Origin: Tetrahymena thermophila SB210
Lineage: Eukaryota > Ciliophora > Oligohymenophorea > Hymenostomatida > Tetrahymenidae
Direction: 5' to 3'
Assembly (NCBI RefSeq): GCF_000189635.1
Contig: NW_002476571.1
Coordinates: forward strand, 783,186-847,185
Length of the DNA stretch: 64,000 nucleotides
In this document: positions 23,491-37,044 of the stretch, piece after piece
Numbering within the stretch: the first letter of the stretch is position 1
Layout: each line of letters opens with the position of its first letter
The notes under the pieces: generated by a model
Databases searched by the model: none
What the model saw: only the letters and a program-made list of their open reading frames with translations
Told to the model about the DNA's origin: nothing
Position numbers and translations under genes: made by a program

Positions 23491-25099
23491 TCAAGGTCTT
23501 CTTAAAAGCTAACGAACTTCTGTGAAGGCACTTATTAATGATAATGTTTAAACTTTTTCATCACAGTTAATTGACATTCTATATTCAAGATCTGCCAATC
23601 TTTTAACTAAAAATTCAAGTGCTAAGCTAGGATATGAGGTATTCATCAAAAAAAGACTTATTTCTTTCAACATAACTTATAAGGAGATACCTTTTTCTAC
23701 CTAGTAACTCTATATTACTAATAAATAATTCGATTTTTTATAAAATTTATTTTAAAGCAGATTTAATTAATTAATTTACTTTCATATGATTCTGAAATGG
23801 ATTTATTATTCATGGTGTTAATAATATTTTCAATGTCTTTTGGTGTTGCATTACCTGTAAATTTATAAACTAATTCATCAGTTATTTCTACTTATTCATC
23901 ACTTCCATATCCTTATAAAGAAAGAGACTATTTTTGTTTTTAAAAAAATAAATAAGTAAATTATTTCCATTAACATATTTTAATATTTTATTTACTTGAA
24001 GCATATTTACAACTCTTCTCATATCTCCATCGCAAAGCTTGAATACTGCTTCAATACCAGAATTTTTATATTTTAAATTTTCAGCATTGCAAATTTATGC
24101 AATTCTAAGTTTAGCATCTTAATAAGGAATATGCTTGAACTTAAATCTTGTGCATCTTGATTGGAGAGCAGGAATAATTTTTGAGACGTAATTACATATC
24201 ATGCAAAATCTAGCATTGCTGCTGTATTTTTCAATAACTAATAAATTAATTGAAAATAATTATTTTTTCCTATAAACTAGTTTTTTATTTCATTTTACTT
24301 CTTCTCAAAGCAAACTGAGCTTGATTTGTCATAGAGTCTGCTTCATCCAAAATAATTAATTTAGTTCCTTTTCTTTTAATTTTTATTATTATTATCAAAT
24401 TTTAAATTTATTTCAAAATATTTTAATATTCTTGCAAGTACTTCTTGAAGGCTACATGTATGCCTTTCTGCTATTTATTTTTCAATGAAATCTATATAAA
24501 ATTTTAATATTTATTTACCCAACCATACCGAAATTGGCAGTACTTGCAAAAGTTTTGATTTGTTCTCTAACAACGTCAATACCTCTATCATCAGAAGCGT
24601 TAAGCTTTTTTTAATAAAACCTTATCACTAATTAAAATAAATTGAGCTAAATTACTTCTAAAACAAGCTATTTATAATTCTTTCCATACAACTATTTGGC
24701 TAAAGCTACTATTAATGAGGTCTTACCTGTTTTATATAATAATAATTTATATATATTGTACAAAAAAAGTTGATATGAATGAATCACCTGTTCCTGGAGG
24801 TCCATAAAACAATAAATTAGGAAGCTTCTTATCTTCTTCAATAAATTTCTTAACTATTAAAAAATGTAATAAAAAAGTTGTTTGCTTATTTATTCTGATT
24901 AGCTTTCAAATTTTATTTACTTGTTGCAACAATATACTCATGTGAAATGACATTATCTAAGTTCTCAGGTCTGTATTTTTCAACCCAAGGAATATTCTAT
25001 TACTTCTATTTGGTTTCCTAATAAAAAACAAACGAATTACAATTTTGTAAAAATGCTTTAGCTTTATTTTACAACTGTAATGGGTATTTCCTCTTCCAT
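23491..25099 (-). CDS. RFC5: Replication factor C subunit 5 (clamp-loader small subunit), 345 aa
   Basis: Nine exons on the minus strand: 25099-25073, 25017-24921, 24853-24788, 24726-24656, 24604-24519, 24372-24299, 24237-23996, 23927-23780, 23717-23491; 346 codons. RFC loads the PCNA sliding clamp onto primed DNA in the nucleus. The N-terminus has [20 protein letters not shown]; Walker A is GPPGTGKTS (59-67), split by an intron inside the second glycine codon of GTG. Walker B is [10 protein letters not shown] and the arginine-finger SRC motif is [12 protein letters not shown]. The C-terminus ([20 protein letters not shown]) matches human RFC5 rather than RFC2 or RFC4, and length is close to human RFC5 (340). 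One donor is GTGATT. The intron after exon 5 (146 nt) is longer than its neighbours. Confidence 0.93.
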
Positions 25100-26368
25100 T
25101 TTTACTGAAATCTAATTTGCTTTCTTTTTAATAATCTTAAAAACTATCTATCTATTTATCAATATTTTATGTGTATGTATTTATTTTAATCTTCTTATTC
25201 AGATTAAAAATTTAATAGAATTTATATTAATGCAAGCGCCAAATATTTTATAACAATTAAAATTATGATATACTGATTTCAGTATCATTAACAAAGAGCG
25301 CGAAAACAAAACAAAACTATTCTAACAACTTTATACTAAATTCAAAATAATCAAATGAATAAATAAATAATAGATATCTTTTATCTATCTTTCTGATACA
25401 ATAATATATATTATCTGAAAAATGCTAATTTAATAAAATTAATCTAAAATCTTAAAAGTAAATAATTAATTTACTCTAAATATTATTTTATTAATAATTT
25501 ATTTTTTAAATATAGCTCAAATAAATATGAAAGATAATAAAATCCCCAATCATTAATTTTATACTGTTTTTTTAATTATTTTATTCTAGATAAAACTTTT
25601 TAGTTTATTTAGATTTAAATGAGTATTTATTGAATTAATATTAATATATTTTAGTAAAATATTAATAGAATAAACAAAAAACAAATTAAAGTTATTTAAT
25701 TTACTCAATAAAAAAAGTATTTAACATACTAGGAATCTCAAATAACTTTGACACTATACTTACTATGTTTACATAAAAACTCTTAAAGGCATATATATTC
25801 AAGTGTTCTGATAGTTTAATATTTAGGCATAACTTTTAAGTCATATGATTTTTTATTATTTATTAGTACTAATCCTCTATAATTTTTATGAATAATTCTA
25901 TGTCAAACTATAACTATTTTATATATACCGTATATTTATTTGATTTTTGATAATATCTTATTGTATTTATTTTTGCTCTAAGCAGTAATTAATTTTTAAA
26001 ATATTGGCAAAAATATATAAATAAATATATAATATAAGTTGTGTTTGTTACAATAACCTAATTCAATTTTGTTACAAAGGTGGGGAATATAATACGTAAG
26101 CTTTCAATTTAGATATATAAATAGGCATACGATAAATTAGCTATTTAAAAGTAGAAAATTTGAAAAAAGATAGATAATTTGCAAATTTAATTATATTTTA
26201 AAGAATTGAATGTATTTAATAATTTATTTATTATGTTAATACTAAATTACAAGAATTAAAAAATAATCAATCCTATTTTCCAGCAAAATTAATTAATTAA
26301 TTAATTAATTAATTAGTAAGTAAGTAACTGAGTAGTGAGATAGTAAATAAGTAAAGATATATTAATAA
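25100..26368. other. Divergent intergenic region, no gene seen
   Basis: About 1.3 kb between the divergent RFC5 and UNC-50 genes; both promoters should be here. It includes an (AATT)n microsatellite at about 26290-26316 followed by AGTAAGTAAGTAAC. No open frame or RNA gene seen. Confidence 0.55.
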
Positions 26369-27620
26369 ATGGATTAAGAATAGTAGTTATAGAATGATGT
26401 AAATGAAAATAGCATAGAATTATAGTACTAAGAATAGAAGGCGCAGAAATTTGAAGATAAAAGTCTGAATGAAGTGAAAAATGAAGCACAACATAAAAAG
26501 AAAAAAGTTTAATTTAGATACAAAGAAGTGCAATAGGAGAATTTGAAAGATTTAAAAGATCATTTTAGCAAGTTTTTTTAAATGTCTGTGGAAGAAATAA
26601 AGAGTTCATTTGAGGAGATGAGTCTTCTATTATTTAATATTAAGAGAATAGTTTAGTTATTTTAATGGAATTAGCGTAAGATTTTAATTTGAGTATTTCA
26701 CTTTTGGATAATTAATTACTTTACTCTATCTAATAAAAGAAATTAGGCACAAATGGGGTAGAAATAACCCTTCTTTTCTCTTTCTTTTGGTCATCTTGCA
26801 AATTAATATAGCTGTTTGCTACAGTCTTTTTATTAAGTAAGCATTCTTAAGTAAAATTAAATGAAATGGTTTTTTATTTATTGAAACAGGTAGAGTCTTT
26901 CAGAGTATTTAACATGCATATATAAACTTCTTGCTTAGTTTCTTATTTATGGGCTTATCTTCACTATATTACCAAGGTAATTACTATTTTTAATTAATTA
27001 ATAACAGAAAAAAAAAAAATTCATAAATTATTAAGAAAATCAACTTATGTTTATTTATTATTAATAAATAAATAAATCTTCTAAAATCTATTGTTTAAAT
27101 TTAGGTTGATTGTAACTAGGTTTTTGATGAAAAGTGAAGTAGAAAATCATATATCATACATATACTCCTTAGATGTCTTTTTAAACGCATATTTTGTCTT
27201 CCTAGTTTTTAACTACATATGTTTAGTAATTTGTTTATCTAATTAATTGTTTATTATGAAAATTATGCAGATTAACTTACTATTATCTAATTCAAATTAT
27301 AGCTTATCTTGACTCCTTTCTGGAAAAATAGTAATTCTTTCTTGATTGTCATAATTAGTTCTACTCTTAACTTATTCGCAAATTACAGATTTTACTACAT
27401 TTTCTTTAAATTTTATTCAAGTAACTTACTAAATTGAATTTATTTATTTATTTTTAAATTTCTACTTAAATATTTTCCTAATTAATAAATAAAAGTTTTA
27501 CCCGATGTTAAAAAAATAGAGTCTTTTTTAATTCCTATTGGATTGCAAGTTGCTATAAACATAATTATGGTTATATCTAACCACAACTATTATTTATTTA
27601 TGATTAATTATTTTTTATGA
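26369..27620 (+). CDS. UNC50: UNC-50 family Golgi membrane protein, 293 aa
   Basis: Six exons: 26369-26675, 26740-26836, 26890-26976, 27105-27220, 27271-27420, 27496-27620; 294 codons. UNC-50 (yeast Gmh1) is a multi-span inner nuclear/Golgi membrane protein linked to Arf-GEF function and, in animals, receptor trafficking. The charged N-terminus (about 85 residues) is followed by the family signature RHKWGRNNPSFLFLL, then hydrophobic helices including DVFLNAYFVFLVFNYI and FLIVIISSTLNLFANYRFYY, ending in LPDVKKIESFLIPIGLQ. This follows the order of the human protein. Intron 4 uses an unusual donor, GTTTAG, chosen because only this keeps the frame and the alignment. Confidence in the family is high; the exact exon 4/5 junction is less sure. 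Confidence 0.88.
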
Positions 27621-28090
27621 AGCTAACTTTAAATTTAAACATTTATTTAAAAGTTTTAAATAATATATAAATAAATATTTCAATCAAATTCTTTAATTTT
27701 CATCAATAAATAAATAGATTTATTTAAAGTAAAAATTAAAATTTAATAAACTTTTAATAAAATTCATTAAAAAATCAATCAGCATTTCATTTTCTATTTA
27801 AAGTATTTAAACTTAATTTTATCAATTAAAAGAGAAAATAATATTTTATAAAATTTGTTTAATTTATTTTCTATTTTTTTATAATTTTAATCATTAATAA
27901 ATTTAAAAAAATGTTTTAAATTTAAATGATTAAACATTTTTTTAAGATATTTAATTAATTTCCAATTAACAGAGGAGGGAGATAATTAAATTTTTGTTTT
28001 CAATTTGATTATTTTTTTAGATAAAATATTAATTTACAAATTATGATTTTGTAATTTGAAAATTTAATGAAATAAATTTGAAAAAAAAAG
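27621..28090. other. Spacer before LRR gene F
   Basis: About 470 bp, more than 85% AT, with no clear coding signal. The first exon of gene F should lie here or within 28020-28090, but I could not place its start codon. Confidence 0.4.
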
Positions 28091-31000
28091 CTGAATTTAA
28101 AAAAACTATGCTATTCAAAAATAAATTTAATACATTTTTTGAGGTAAAATTATAAATAATTAAAGAGCATGATATAGTTAAACTTATTCTATTAATAAAA
28201 GATAGTAAGATCTCATGCATACTACGCTTAAGGAATAGGTTTGATAATGTATGTTTATTTAATTTTATTCATTCATACATACATACATACATACATATAT
28301 AGATTAATAAATTTGATGTTATAAATTATAAAGTACAAAAAAGCTGAATGATAAAGAAACTGATAAATTATGTTAAGATTTACTTACATTTCAAAATAAC
28401 TAAAAACTAATTCTAGAATTGATGTAATATTTCATTTTTCATTACTTAATTTTATAAATCTTATTATAAATCTTCAAATAAATAATTTTAATTAATTTAA
28501 TAAAATAAATTAATTTTAAGAGGATGTGGTCTTAAAAACTAAATTTTGGCTTCTATAAGTACAGTCTTGTTAAAATTTTAGAATCTAGAATACCTCTTTA
28601 TTGATATTTCGTAATAAAATTTACATTTATTAGCTAATAAGTTATAATAACAATCAACACTAACTACTTACTTAAACAAATACTTTTATATTTATTTCAC
28701 ATAAAAGACACAACGAAATAGATTCATAAGGATTATCTGCTTTTACTTCTAGTCTACAAAATTTATCTAATTTAAAATCTTTAAAAATTATATCAAGGTA
28801 AATTTTCTTAAACATTTATTTATTTATTCTTTCTATTTAATTTAAAATATTTAAATCTTTTTTTTGATGAGCTTAAATCCTCATAAATTAGCAACAATTT
28901 AAGCAAAATTTAAATAAAAATAAAACCAATACTCATACATATATAATAGGAAAAGCTTTTATTTTGGAACTATTTTAATTCAGGATTTAAAAAATAAATA
29001 AAACTTTTAAAATAATTTAAGTTTTTGATTTTTTTTTGTTTTATTTAAATAATGAGAAATACCTACAATATAAATCATTTATTTATTTATAAATATATAT
29101 TAGGCATAATAAGCTAAGCTTAACTTGCATGATTTTGCAATTATAAAAATTGAAGTAGCTTACAATTCTAGATATAGATTTATAGTAAATTTGATTTAAA
29201 ATGGTTTATAATAAATAAATGTATTATTTAAATTTTTGAATTATTTTACCTTAAATTGTAAAATTAAAGACACAGTTAAGCTAAAGATCATGGAAATAGT
29301 CTTTAAGGCTAATCTTTTTAGAATTTGAACAATTTAAACACTTTGATTCTTAAATTTGGGTAAAGGAAATAAATATTTTTTTATTTTTAAAGTTACGTAA
29401 ATATAAAAAAGTATTAATTAGAATATTTTATGTGAATGAATGAATGAATAATTAATTCCCTTTTCTTAAAAAATAAAAATATTATTCATCTCTCATGTAA
29501 ATAGATTTAAAGAATATTTTTTAGATAAGTGTAGATAGATTCTAAGCTTTTTAATTAAAATAAGATAAATACAAAAAGCTTTAACAATTACTTATTTATT
29601 TTTATTCAGAGTATTAGAATGCTTTTAAATAATCTAATGAATAATTAATTTATTAATTGACCATTCAATATAAATTTATCATTAATGTTAATCAAATTAT
29701 TTTAAATTCTAGTTAGTTTGATGAATAGTTTCTTGTAAAATTTGGCTCTACTATATCATAACAGTCAAATCTTCAAAATTTATCACTTTTTTTAAGGTAA
29801 TAATTAATTAATTATTTATTTTTGTGATCAAAAGATAAAATTAATTTTATTAATTCAAGTTCTTTATTTTTTAAATCAATTCTTTTCATTTTTGTTGCAC
29901 CCAATTAATCTATATATTTAATTTTAAAAGCAATCAACGCATAGGTAACTAGACTGCACAAAAACTTTGCTCTGCTTTAGTAAAATGCAAAAGTTTATAA
30001 TATATTTGCTTAGAATTTGAGTAAAATAAATAAATAAATACTCTTTTTTTATTGTCTTCGACACTTTTAACATTTAAATTAATGATATTATTTTAATTGC
30101 TACTATGAATCAATTTACTTAAAACATTTTATTAAAGATCCAATTAAATAGGAATAAGTGGTGCACCTTAATTAGGATCAAATCTATCAAAATGCGCCAA
30201 CCTTACAAAAATAATTCTTGGTTTAAAGTAAAATTAACAAACTAACTAAACTAAAATTTCACCAAAAATAAATAAATAAATAACAAATATTTTGTTTGTT
30301 ATATCTATTACAATAATACTTTAAAATTAAAATTAAAAAAATTATTATTATTATAATTTTAAAAATAACAAGAAAAGTAATTAATCCTTTTTTAACTATT
30401 TAAATTTATTAGAAACAATAAAATACGAGATAAAGGTCCTTTAGGTTTAGGTATATAATTATCAAATATAAGGAATCTTTAAACCTTACAGCTTGACATA
30501 AGGTAAAAAAATATATTAATATTCAAAGAAAAATAAATTTACTATTTATACCATGTTTGTTTTTTACTCAAAATTTATTAAAAAGCAAAAATAAGATGAA
30601 GGATTTTGGTCTACTTGGATTAGTTTAAAGCTTATCAATATGTGAAAATCTAGTTGATTTGTCTCTTAATTTGGAGTATATTATCTAAATAAAAACATTT
30701 CAATTAACTTATGATATTAGAGATTACTTAAATTTTACAAAATTATTCAATTACATTTTTTTGCTTAACATTTGAAATTAGTATTTAAATATTTTCTTAT
30801 CAATTTCGATCATTAAAAGACATAATAAAATCACTATAAATGGAATTGTCAGCTTATGTTAAGCTCTATCAAATTATAAGAAATTGCAAAATCTCTGCCT
30901 TTGTATGAAGTAAAATGATTTAAATACCAATTTATTTTGAAGATTTAATTAAACAATAAAATTACTATTTATAAAAGTTTTTACAAAATTAATGATGATT

Positions 31001-31721
31001 GCATTTCTGATATGAGTTTAGCTTTTGCTAATTATAAAGCTCTCAAAAATTTAACACTAGAATTAAAGTAATTATTTATTTATTTACCTAAAAAACTCCA
31101 TTTTTATTTTAAAAAAATAATTTTTCATTATATTGAAATTATATTCATTTTTTTTTTTTAATTTACTAAATTAAAAATATAATTTAAAAGGTATAATTAA
31201 ATAGGAATTTAAGGTTTATATAATTTAGGTACCTCTTTATCAAACTGCTAACATCTTTCAACCCTTAATCTTAATCTTTTGTAATTAATTATTGTTAAAA
31301 TATTTAAACAAAACTATAATTTATAATTGAATTAAAACATTAAACAATTTATTTAATTACATTTTTAATTTAGTTTGTTTTTAAGTTTTTTGTTTGTTTT
31401 TTTATAAACCAAAAGCAATAGCAAAATAAAATTTACAGGAATTTAGAAGTTTTTTAATATTTTGAAGATTTTTAAGAGTATTAATGTGATTGAAATAGAT
31501 TTTAGGTATTATTTTAATTTAAACTTAGTTAATATTGAATATTTAATAAATTTTATTAAGTGCTTTTATTATTTTAAAAATATTTATTATTTTTTTATAA
31601 AAGAAAATACTAAGCAGACTACACGTTTTTAGAAATATAAATCTAAAAAAATTTATTCTAAAAATCAAAGAAAAAACTATAAAAGTGTTTAAGACTTGTA
31701 TAATATTCAATACTTTCTTGA
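28091..31721 (+). CDS. LRR gene F: divergent tandem-exon LRR protein (5' end unresolved)
   Basis: LRR exons: 28334-28423, 28521-28610, 28708-28797, 29104-29184 (81 nt), 29270-29359, 29713-29796 (84 nt), 29931-30020, 30138-30227, 30413-30502, 30586-30675, 30820-30909, 30978-31067, 31191-31280, 31416-31505. The terminal exon is 31604-31721. All others are 90 nt and every junction is phase 2. Units keep the pattern NxIxxxGxxxL followed by LxxLxLxL but differ strongly from one another (for example NQIGISGAPQLGSNLSKCAN and NKITINGIVSLCQALSNYKK). The end, KCLRLVQYSILS, corresponds to CLKSKRLV in gene A. A possible second exon is 28091-28143 (LNLKKLCYSKINLIHFLR). The start codon was not found. An older member of the same family, probably intracellular. 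Confidence 0.78.
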
Positions 31722-32405
31722 TAAAAAATTTTTTAAAATTATAAAAGATATTATTTTGTTAATTAAACTGAGTATCTAAATTTAAATGGTAATATTTTTG
31801 TTTTATGTAACTAATAAAAAAACTATTTATTTATTTGTTATTAATCTAAAATTATTTTTGGAGAAATTTAAAATAAAAATATTGTTATTTATTTATCTTC
31901 CATAAAATCTAAAAAAAATTAAGTTTGGTGAAGTTTAAACTAGAAATATTTAATACTATCAATCAATCTCGTTTATAAAATAATGAGATAGATTTTACTT
32001 TAAAAGGTGAGTTTTCAGTTAAACTGGATATAATAGAATATTTTGAAACATAGTTTAATATTTTTTTGCTTTTATATTATTATAGATTTTATTATTAAAA
32101 TTAAAAAAAATTAAATTCTCTTCATTTGTTTTAATAAAAAAGTAAGTAAGTTAGTAAGTTGTTTTAATATGATCAATCAATCAATTATAGTAATTACTCA
32201 AAAGAAATTAGATGATCTAATGATAATAAATATGGTAATAAGTCTCTTTAATTATTGATATAAAATTGAAGAAAACTTTAAAATAAAAAATTATCAAAAT
32301 GAATAAATAATATATATATTTTCATAAAAAATTCAATAAACAAGCTGTCTTGTATTATTTTATAAAAATAACATTTAATTATTTGAATAAATTTATTATA
32401 ATCCC
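31722..32405. other. Convergent intergenic region
   Basis: About 680 bp between the 3' ends of gene F and a cysteine-rich gene. AT-rich with short runs such as AAGTAAGTAAGTTAGTAAG near 32140. No gene seen. Confidence 0.5.
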
Positions 32406-33769
32406 TCATTAAGAGTTAATTTCTTCGATTTCCTTAACTAATGGATCAATGCAATGAACCAAGAAAGGATTAGTGTGTTATAAGAGCTGATAGGCTAACT
32501 TTAAAGTTTTCCATTTTTCATCGTCATTTTAAGGTTTTAAAGAGGAGATTAAATCTTAAATGTCTTAAGCAATTTATTTGGCTTGATCTATGCATTTTCC
32601 AAATTTCTCAATTGGAGTATAATTGTTCCAATTCTCTTCAATGCATCTTCCATTTACATATCCGACTCCTCTTCCATACGATAGTTTTTAGCAAGATACA
32701 CCAATATCAGTCATTTCAGATGGGCAATTAGGGGAGCAAACACCTACAATTAATTATTTTTTATAAAAATCAATAAAAATCTTAATTAATTAATTCTTAG
32801 TTTACAGCACCCAACACTGTGGAAGTTCTGAGCACATTTAGGATAAATTATTGCTCCTGACTAAAAAATATATAAAACAAATATTTTAATTAATATAAAA
32901 TAGAGTTTTTTATTTGGTTAAATATTAATTTTTAATCAGAAATATCCTTTAGTGATTAATTTATTATCTAATTAATAAATATTGGATTTGCTTTATTAAG
33001 ATTAAAGGTTGAAATGATGGAAATTAATTAAAGTTTTTTAATACTTGTTCACAACCTGATGGATGATCATGTAAGCATCTAGAATTGGCCTAATTATTTT
33101 AATTAATTTATTATTGATTAAACTTTCTTAAATTAATTAATTACATTGTTAAGATTGAATCCATCTCCAAATTTCCAAGGGTAACCAACACCTCTGCCAT
33201 ATGCTTCAGGCTTTGCACAATAAAGACCATCATCTCTAAAACCAGAAGGACAATCTTAAGCACAAACTTTGTGGTGAAATTAATAATGAAATGAATATAT
33301 AATATTATTAATCAAAATTTCAGGCAAAAGAAAGAAGATAAGAATATATATTAACAAAGAAAAGAGTAATAGAGAAATTTAATCAATAAATTATTTTTTT
33401 ACTGCAACAGCCAAAAGGATGATATCCTTATTTACATTTAGGATACCAAATAAGACCCCATTTTTCGCATTGGCTAGAGTTATCATTCTAGCATCTCTTT
33501 TCGCCAGTCATCCAGCATGTGGCATCAGCGCATTTTTCAATAGCTTTGTCTAGAACTTTCACCAAATCTCCAAGCTATTAGAATGCTTTCTTAAAATCTA
33601 ATTCTTTGATATCCTTGATTATATTTTCCAAATCTTAGAAAGTATTCTTCACGTTATTGAAGCATTGATCCAAATCAGAAAGTCTACTATCTCTTAAATT
33701 GAATGCCCAAACTCCTTAAGTGCTAAGAACGGCTATGCTTATTAAAATAATAGCTAGATATTTATTCAT
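32406..33769 (-). CDS. Cysteine-rich secreted protein G1, 308 aa
   Basis: Five exons on the minus strand: 33769-33403, 33266-33145, 33089-33045, 32860-32806, 32743-32406; 309 codons. A signal peptide (MNKYLAIILISIAVLSTQG) precedes a helical segment. A cysteine-rich region follows with CADATCWM, WYPKCKQGYHPFGCC, CPSGFRDDGLYCAKP, AYGRGVGYPWKFGD, IIYPKCAQNFHSVGCC and SYGRGVGY. The YPKC..GYH..GCC and C.KP.YGRG.GY units are frequent in secreted ciliate proteins to my recollection, but I know no function. The two repeats plus paired cysteines suggest a disulphide-rich extracellular fold. It lies 1 kb from its close paralogue G2, with identical exon layout, so this is a tandem duplication. Confidence 0.85.
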
Positions 33770-34847
33770 TTATTTCTATTTATTAAAGTCTAATCTTTCG
33801 TTAATATATTTATTAGAAATTAATTATTTATTAGAAATTAATTATCTATTAATAATAAATAATCAATACATACTCAAGTACACAATTACATTTAAGAGAA
33901 AGATATATCTTAGTGATATTCCTCATTTTATAAACAATAATATTAATTACCATAAGGGAGTAAAAATAATAACACTTAACCTTATTAAATACTATTAATA
34001 GTATTCCTTTCAAAAATATGTAAGAATATCTTTAAATTCTAATCAAATTACCAAATAATAATTAAATTAAAACCTAACAAGTAATTGTTATAAAATATAA
34101 TAGACATAATAATCGAATAATTTATTCAAAATTAATTAATTATGCTAAAAACTTTTCTATTAATCAAGCAGACATTTGAAATAATTGATGAAATTTTTAG
34201 GCAACCTTAAATAAAATACAAAAAAGCTTTTTTTTGTTACAAACATATAATTTTCTTGAATAAAAATATAAATTGGATTAAAAAAAAGCCATAATCTATT
34301 TTAAACATTTTAATTTAAAGATAAGTCTAAAATAAATAAAGATTTTAAAATAAAATTGGTATGGCCAATCTTTCATACAAAATATTGAGTCTTAAACTTT
34401 TCATATTTGGAAATAAATTCAGAATATTTCAATAAAAATAATATCATCGTTTCCTAAAACTAGTACACTTATTAATAAATAAAAATGTAAGCTTAAAATT
34501 TCTTAGTGCTATTGTAACAGACTATTTTACAACTTGATAATCTTATCACAATTATTATTTTGTATTTTTATGTGATATTAATTAATTTATTTTGTATTTT
34601 TTAAATGATTTTTTGCTACTTTTTCAGCCAAATAATTTTATTTTCTGTACTAAAAACACTAGGATTCTATATTGTGTAAGAAAAACTAGCATTAAAAAAA
34701 CTATTTTGAGTTTTATTTGATTTTCAATAAAGATAAAGATTAATTGAATTAGTTTTTTAAGATATTTAATTACCACAAAAAACAAATAACTAACTTATTT
34801 AAAATAATATAATTTAATATTTTTTCAGTCATAAAATAGATTTTTGT
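33770..34847. other. Spacer between cysteine-rich paralogues G1 and G2
   Basis: About 1.1 kb, AT-rich, holding the promoter of G1 and the 3' flank of G2. The sequence just before the G1 start contains a tandem TTATTAGAAATTAATTA duplication (about 33808-33845). No gene seen. Confidence 0.5.
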
Positions 34848-36222
34848 TCAATTTGAACTGGTTTTTGGTACTAAGGGATCAACACAGTGTTCCAAGAAAG
34901 GATTAGTATGTTAAAGTAAAACATAAGCTAATTTAAGTGTATTCCACATATCTGATTTGTCTTCAACAGATTTAACTAAATCTTCAATATCCTTAACAAT
35001 TTATTCTGCTTATTAAACACACTTTCCAAACTTTTCAATTGGAGTAAAATTGTTCCAATTTTCTTCAATGCATTTTCCATCAACAAAACCTACACCTCTT
35101 CCATAAGTCTCTTTTTGGCAAGAGACTCCAATATCGGTCATACCAGCAGGGCAGTTTGGAGAGCAAATACCTATTATTATTTTAATTAAATAAACACTTT
35201 ATAGTATTTTTTGTTTATTATAATATTATCTTACAACAATCGAAGTTATGGAAGTTAGGTTAGCATTTTGGGTAAATAACAAGTCCCCACTTTTTAAATT
35301 AATAAATAAAAAAAGATGCAATGTAATTTAATTATTAAATTTTGAGCCACACAATTTTTTAAATCCTAGTAAATTATTAAAATTCACCAAAAAACATCAA
35401 TTAATGGCTGATTCTTTTATTTATTTATTAAAAATGTTTTTACTTATTCGCAGCCAAGTTATGGATTGTCATGTTCACATCTTTTCATGGCCTTTTTTAT
35501 TTTAAATAATCACTTTAACTTTGTTTTATTTTAAAAAATTGTTTTACTTCATTGAGTGAGAGGTCATCACCAAATTCCCAAGGATATCCTGCTCCTCTGC
35601 CATAAGCAGAAGGCTTAGCACATTCAAATCCTTAATCAGCAAAACCTGAGGGGCAATCTTAGACACAAACTATTTTAGATTGAATTGTAAGAAAAAGATT
35701 TTCAATTTGTTATAAATTAATCTAACAAAAAGTAATTAAATTAATAGGGAAGTATGTTAATAAAAGAGCCTATTTATTGAATTATTTTTTTATTCAACAA
35801 TTAGTTCAATCACTCACTCACTCTCTTATTTTTTGATAGTTAATTTATTTATTATTACCACAACATCCATCAGCATGGTATCCTTTTTTGCACTTAGGGT
35901 ACCAGATTAAACCTGATTCTTCACAAGCTCCTTCAGTTTCATTTTCGCATCTTTGTTATGCCTTCATCCAGCAAGTGGCATCAGCGCATTTCTCAATAAC
36001 CTTATCTAAAACTTTCATAAGATCACCAAGCTCTTAAAGTGCCTTCTTAAATTCTAACTTTTTAAGTTCGTCAGCAATTTGTTTCAAGTCTCCAACAGAT
36101 TTTTCAATATCTCCAAAGCATTAAGCTATATCAGACTCTCCTTTCAAATAATTCTTAGGAAGAAGTGCTTGAGCAGAGCATAACAATATGCAGATAACCA
36201 AAATTAAAGAAGCGTTTTTCAT
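34848..36222 (-). CDS. Cysteine-rich secreted protein G2, 303 aa
   Basis: Five exons on the minus strand: 36222-35859, 35669-35548, 35491-35444, 35289-35235, 35170-34848; 304 codons. Exon sizes (364/122/48/55/323) nearly equal those of G1 (367/122/45/55/338), as do intron phases. A signal peptide (MKNASLILVICILLCSAQA) is followed by the same module order: CADATCWM, WYPKCKKGYHADGCC, CPSGFADQGFECAKP, AYGRGAGYPWEFGD, IYPKCQPNFHNFDCC, TYGRGVGF. It differs from G1 mainly in the helical N-terminal segment and C-terminus. Extracellular; function unknown. Intron 1 (about 190 nt) carries a run of ACTCACTCACTCTCTT. Confidence 0.86.
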
Positions 36223-37044
36223 TGAGCAAAATCAGTATTTATCTCTATTAATAATTATTTAATTATAAATAATTTGTTTTTACGATTATCTCTTCTTTTA
36301 TAAAGTAATCTGTTTCCTACTTAATTTGTAATTTACAACTTTTTCAATAAATAATGATGATATTTAGTGCAAAAATGACGTCTCAATCAAAAAGCTTCAA
36401 TTTTTTTTCTTTTATTAAACTGAACACTATACTTTTTATTAAATTTATTTATTTATTAACATATTAAAAAACTAAAATAATGAAGTGAGTAGTTAGTCAG
36501 TCAGTCAGTCAGTCAGTCATTCATTTATAATTTATTTTGGATTATAAATAGAAAATTAAAATATTTACTTCTAATTTATTAAAAATCTATTCTAAAAAAA
36601 AAATCATAAATTAAATTTGATTAAACTAATAAAATTAGATTAGTTAGAAATTGATTTTTATAAGAAATATTAATCAAGTATAATTTTGTATAATGTAATT
36701 AACTATTATAAAACAATTAAAAAATTTTAAATAAATTCGTTACAAATATCTATCAAATTTTAGGTAACTTTATTTTATTTATTTTTAAAATTTAAAGTCA
36801 ATTTATTAGATTTAACCCTATTTATTATTGTTTATTTTATATATAAATTTGGATAATTATTTAACAACATAAATATATAAAATTTAAGCTTGATAGTCGC
36901 TATTAATATTTGTAAAAAAATAGTTGTATTAGAAACCACAAAAATATCCTAATCAAAATTTGTTAATAAACTTAATTCAATTCAAATAAACAAAAGGAAT
37001 TCTTAAAATAGTATTTATTTTTATTTATTAAATTTGATTCAAAG
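36223..37044. other. Intergenic region with (CAGT)n microsatellite
   Basis: About 820 bp upstream of G2 and downstream of LRR gene E. A (CAGT)n run lies at about 36495-36519. No gene seen. Confidence 0.5.

Noticed and set aside
28267..28300. (CATA)n, (CAGT)n, (CAAT)n and (AT)n runs as possible CRISPR or regulatory repeats
   Set aside because: Simple microsatellites without spacers, common in ciliate intergenic DNA.
33720..33998. Plus-strand frame of 92 codons upstream of G1
   Set aside because: It overlaps the signal-peptide exon of G1 on the other strand and is otherwise low-complexity Ile/Leu/Tyr/Asn.
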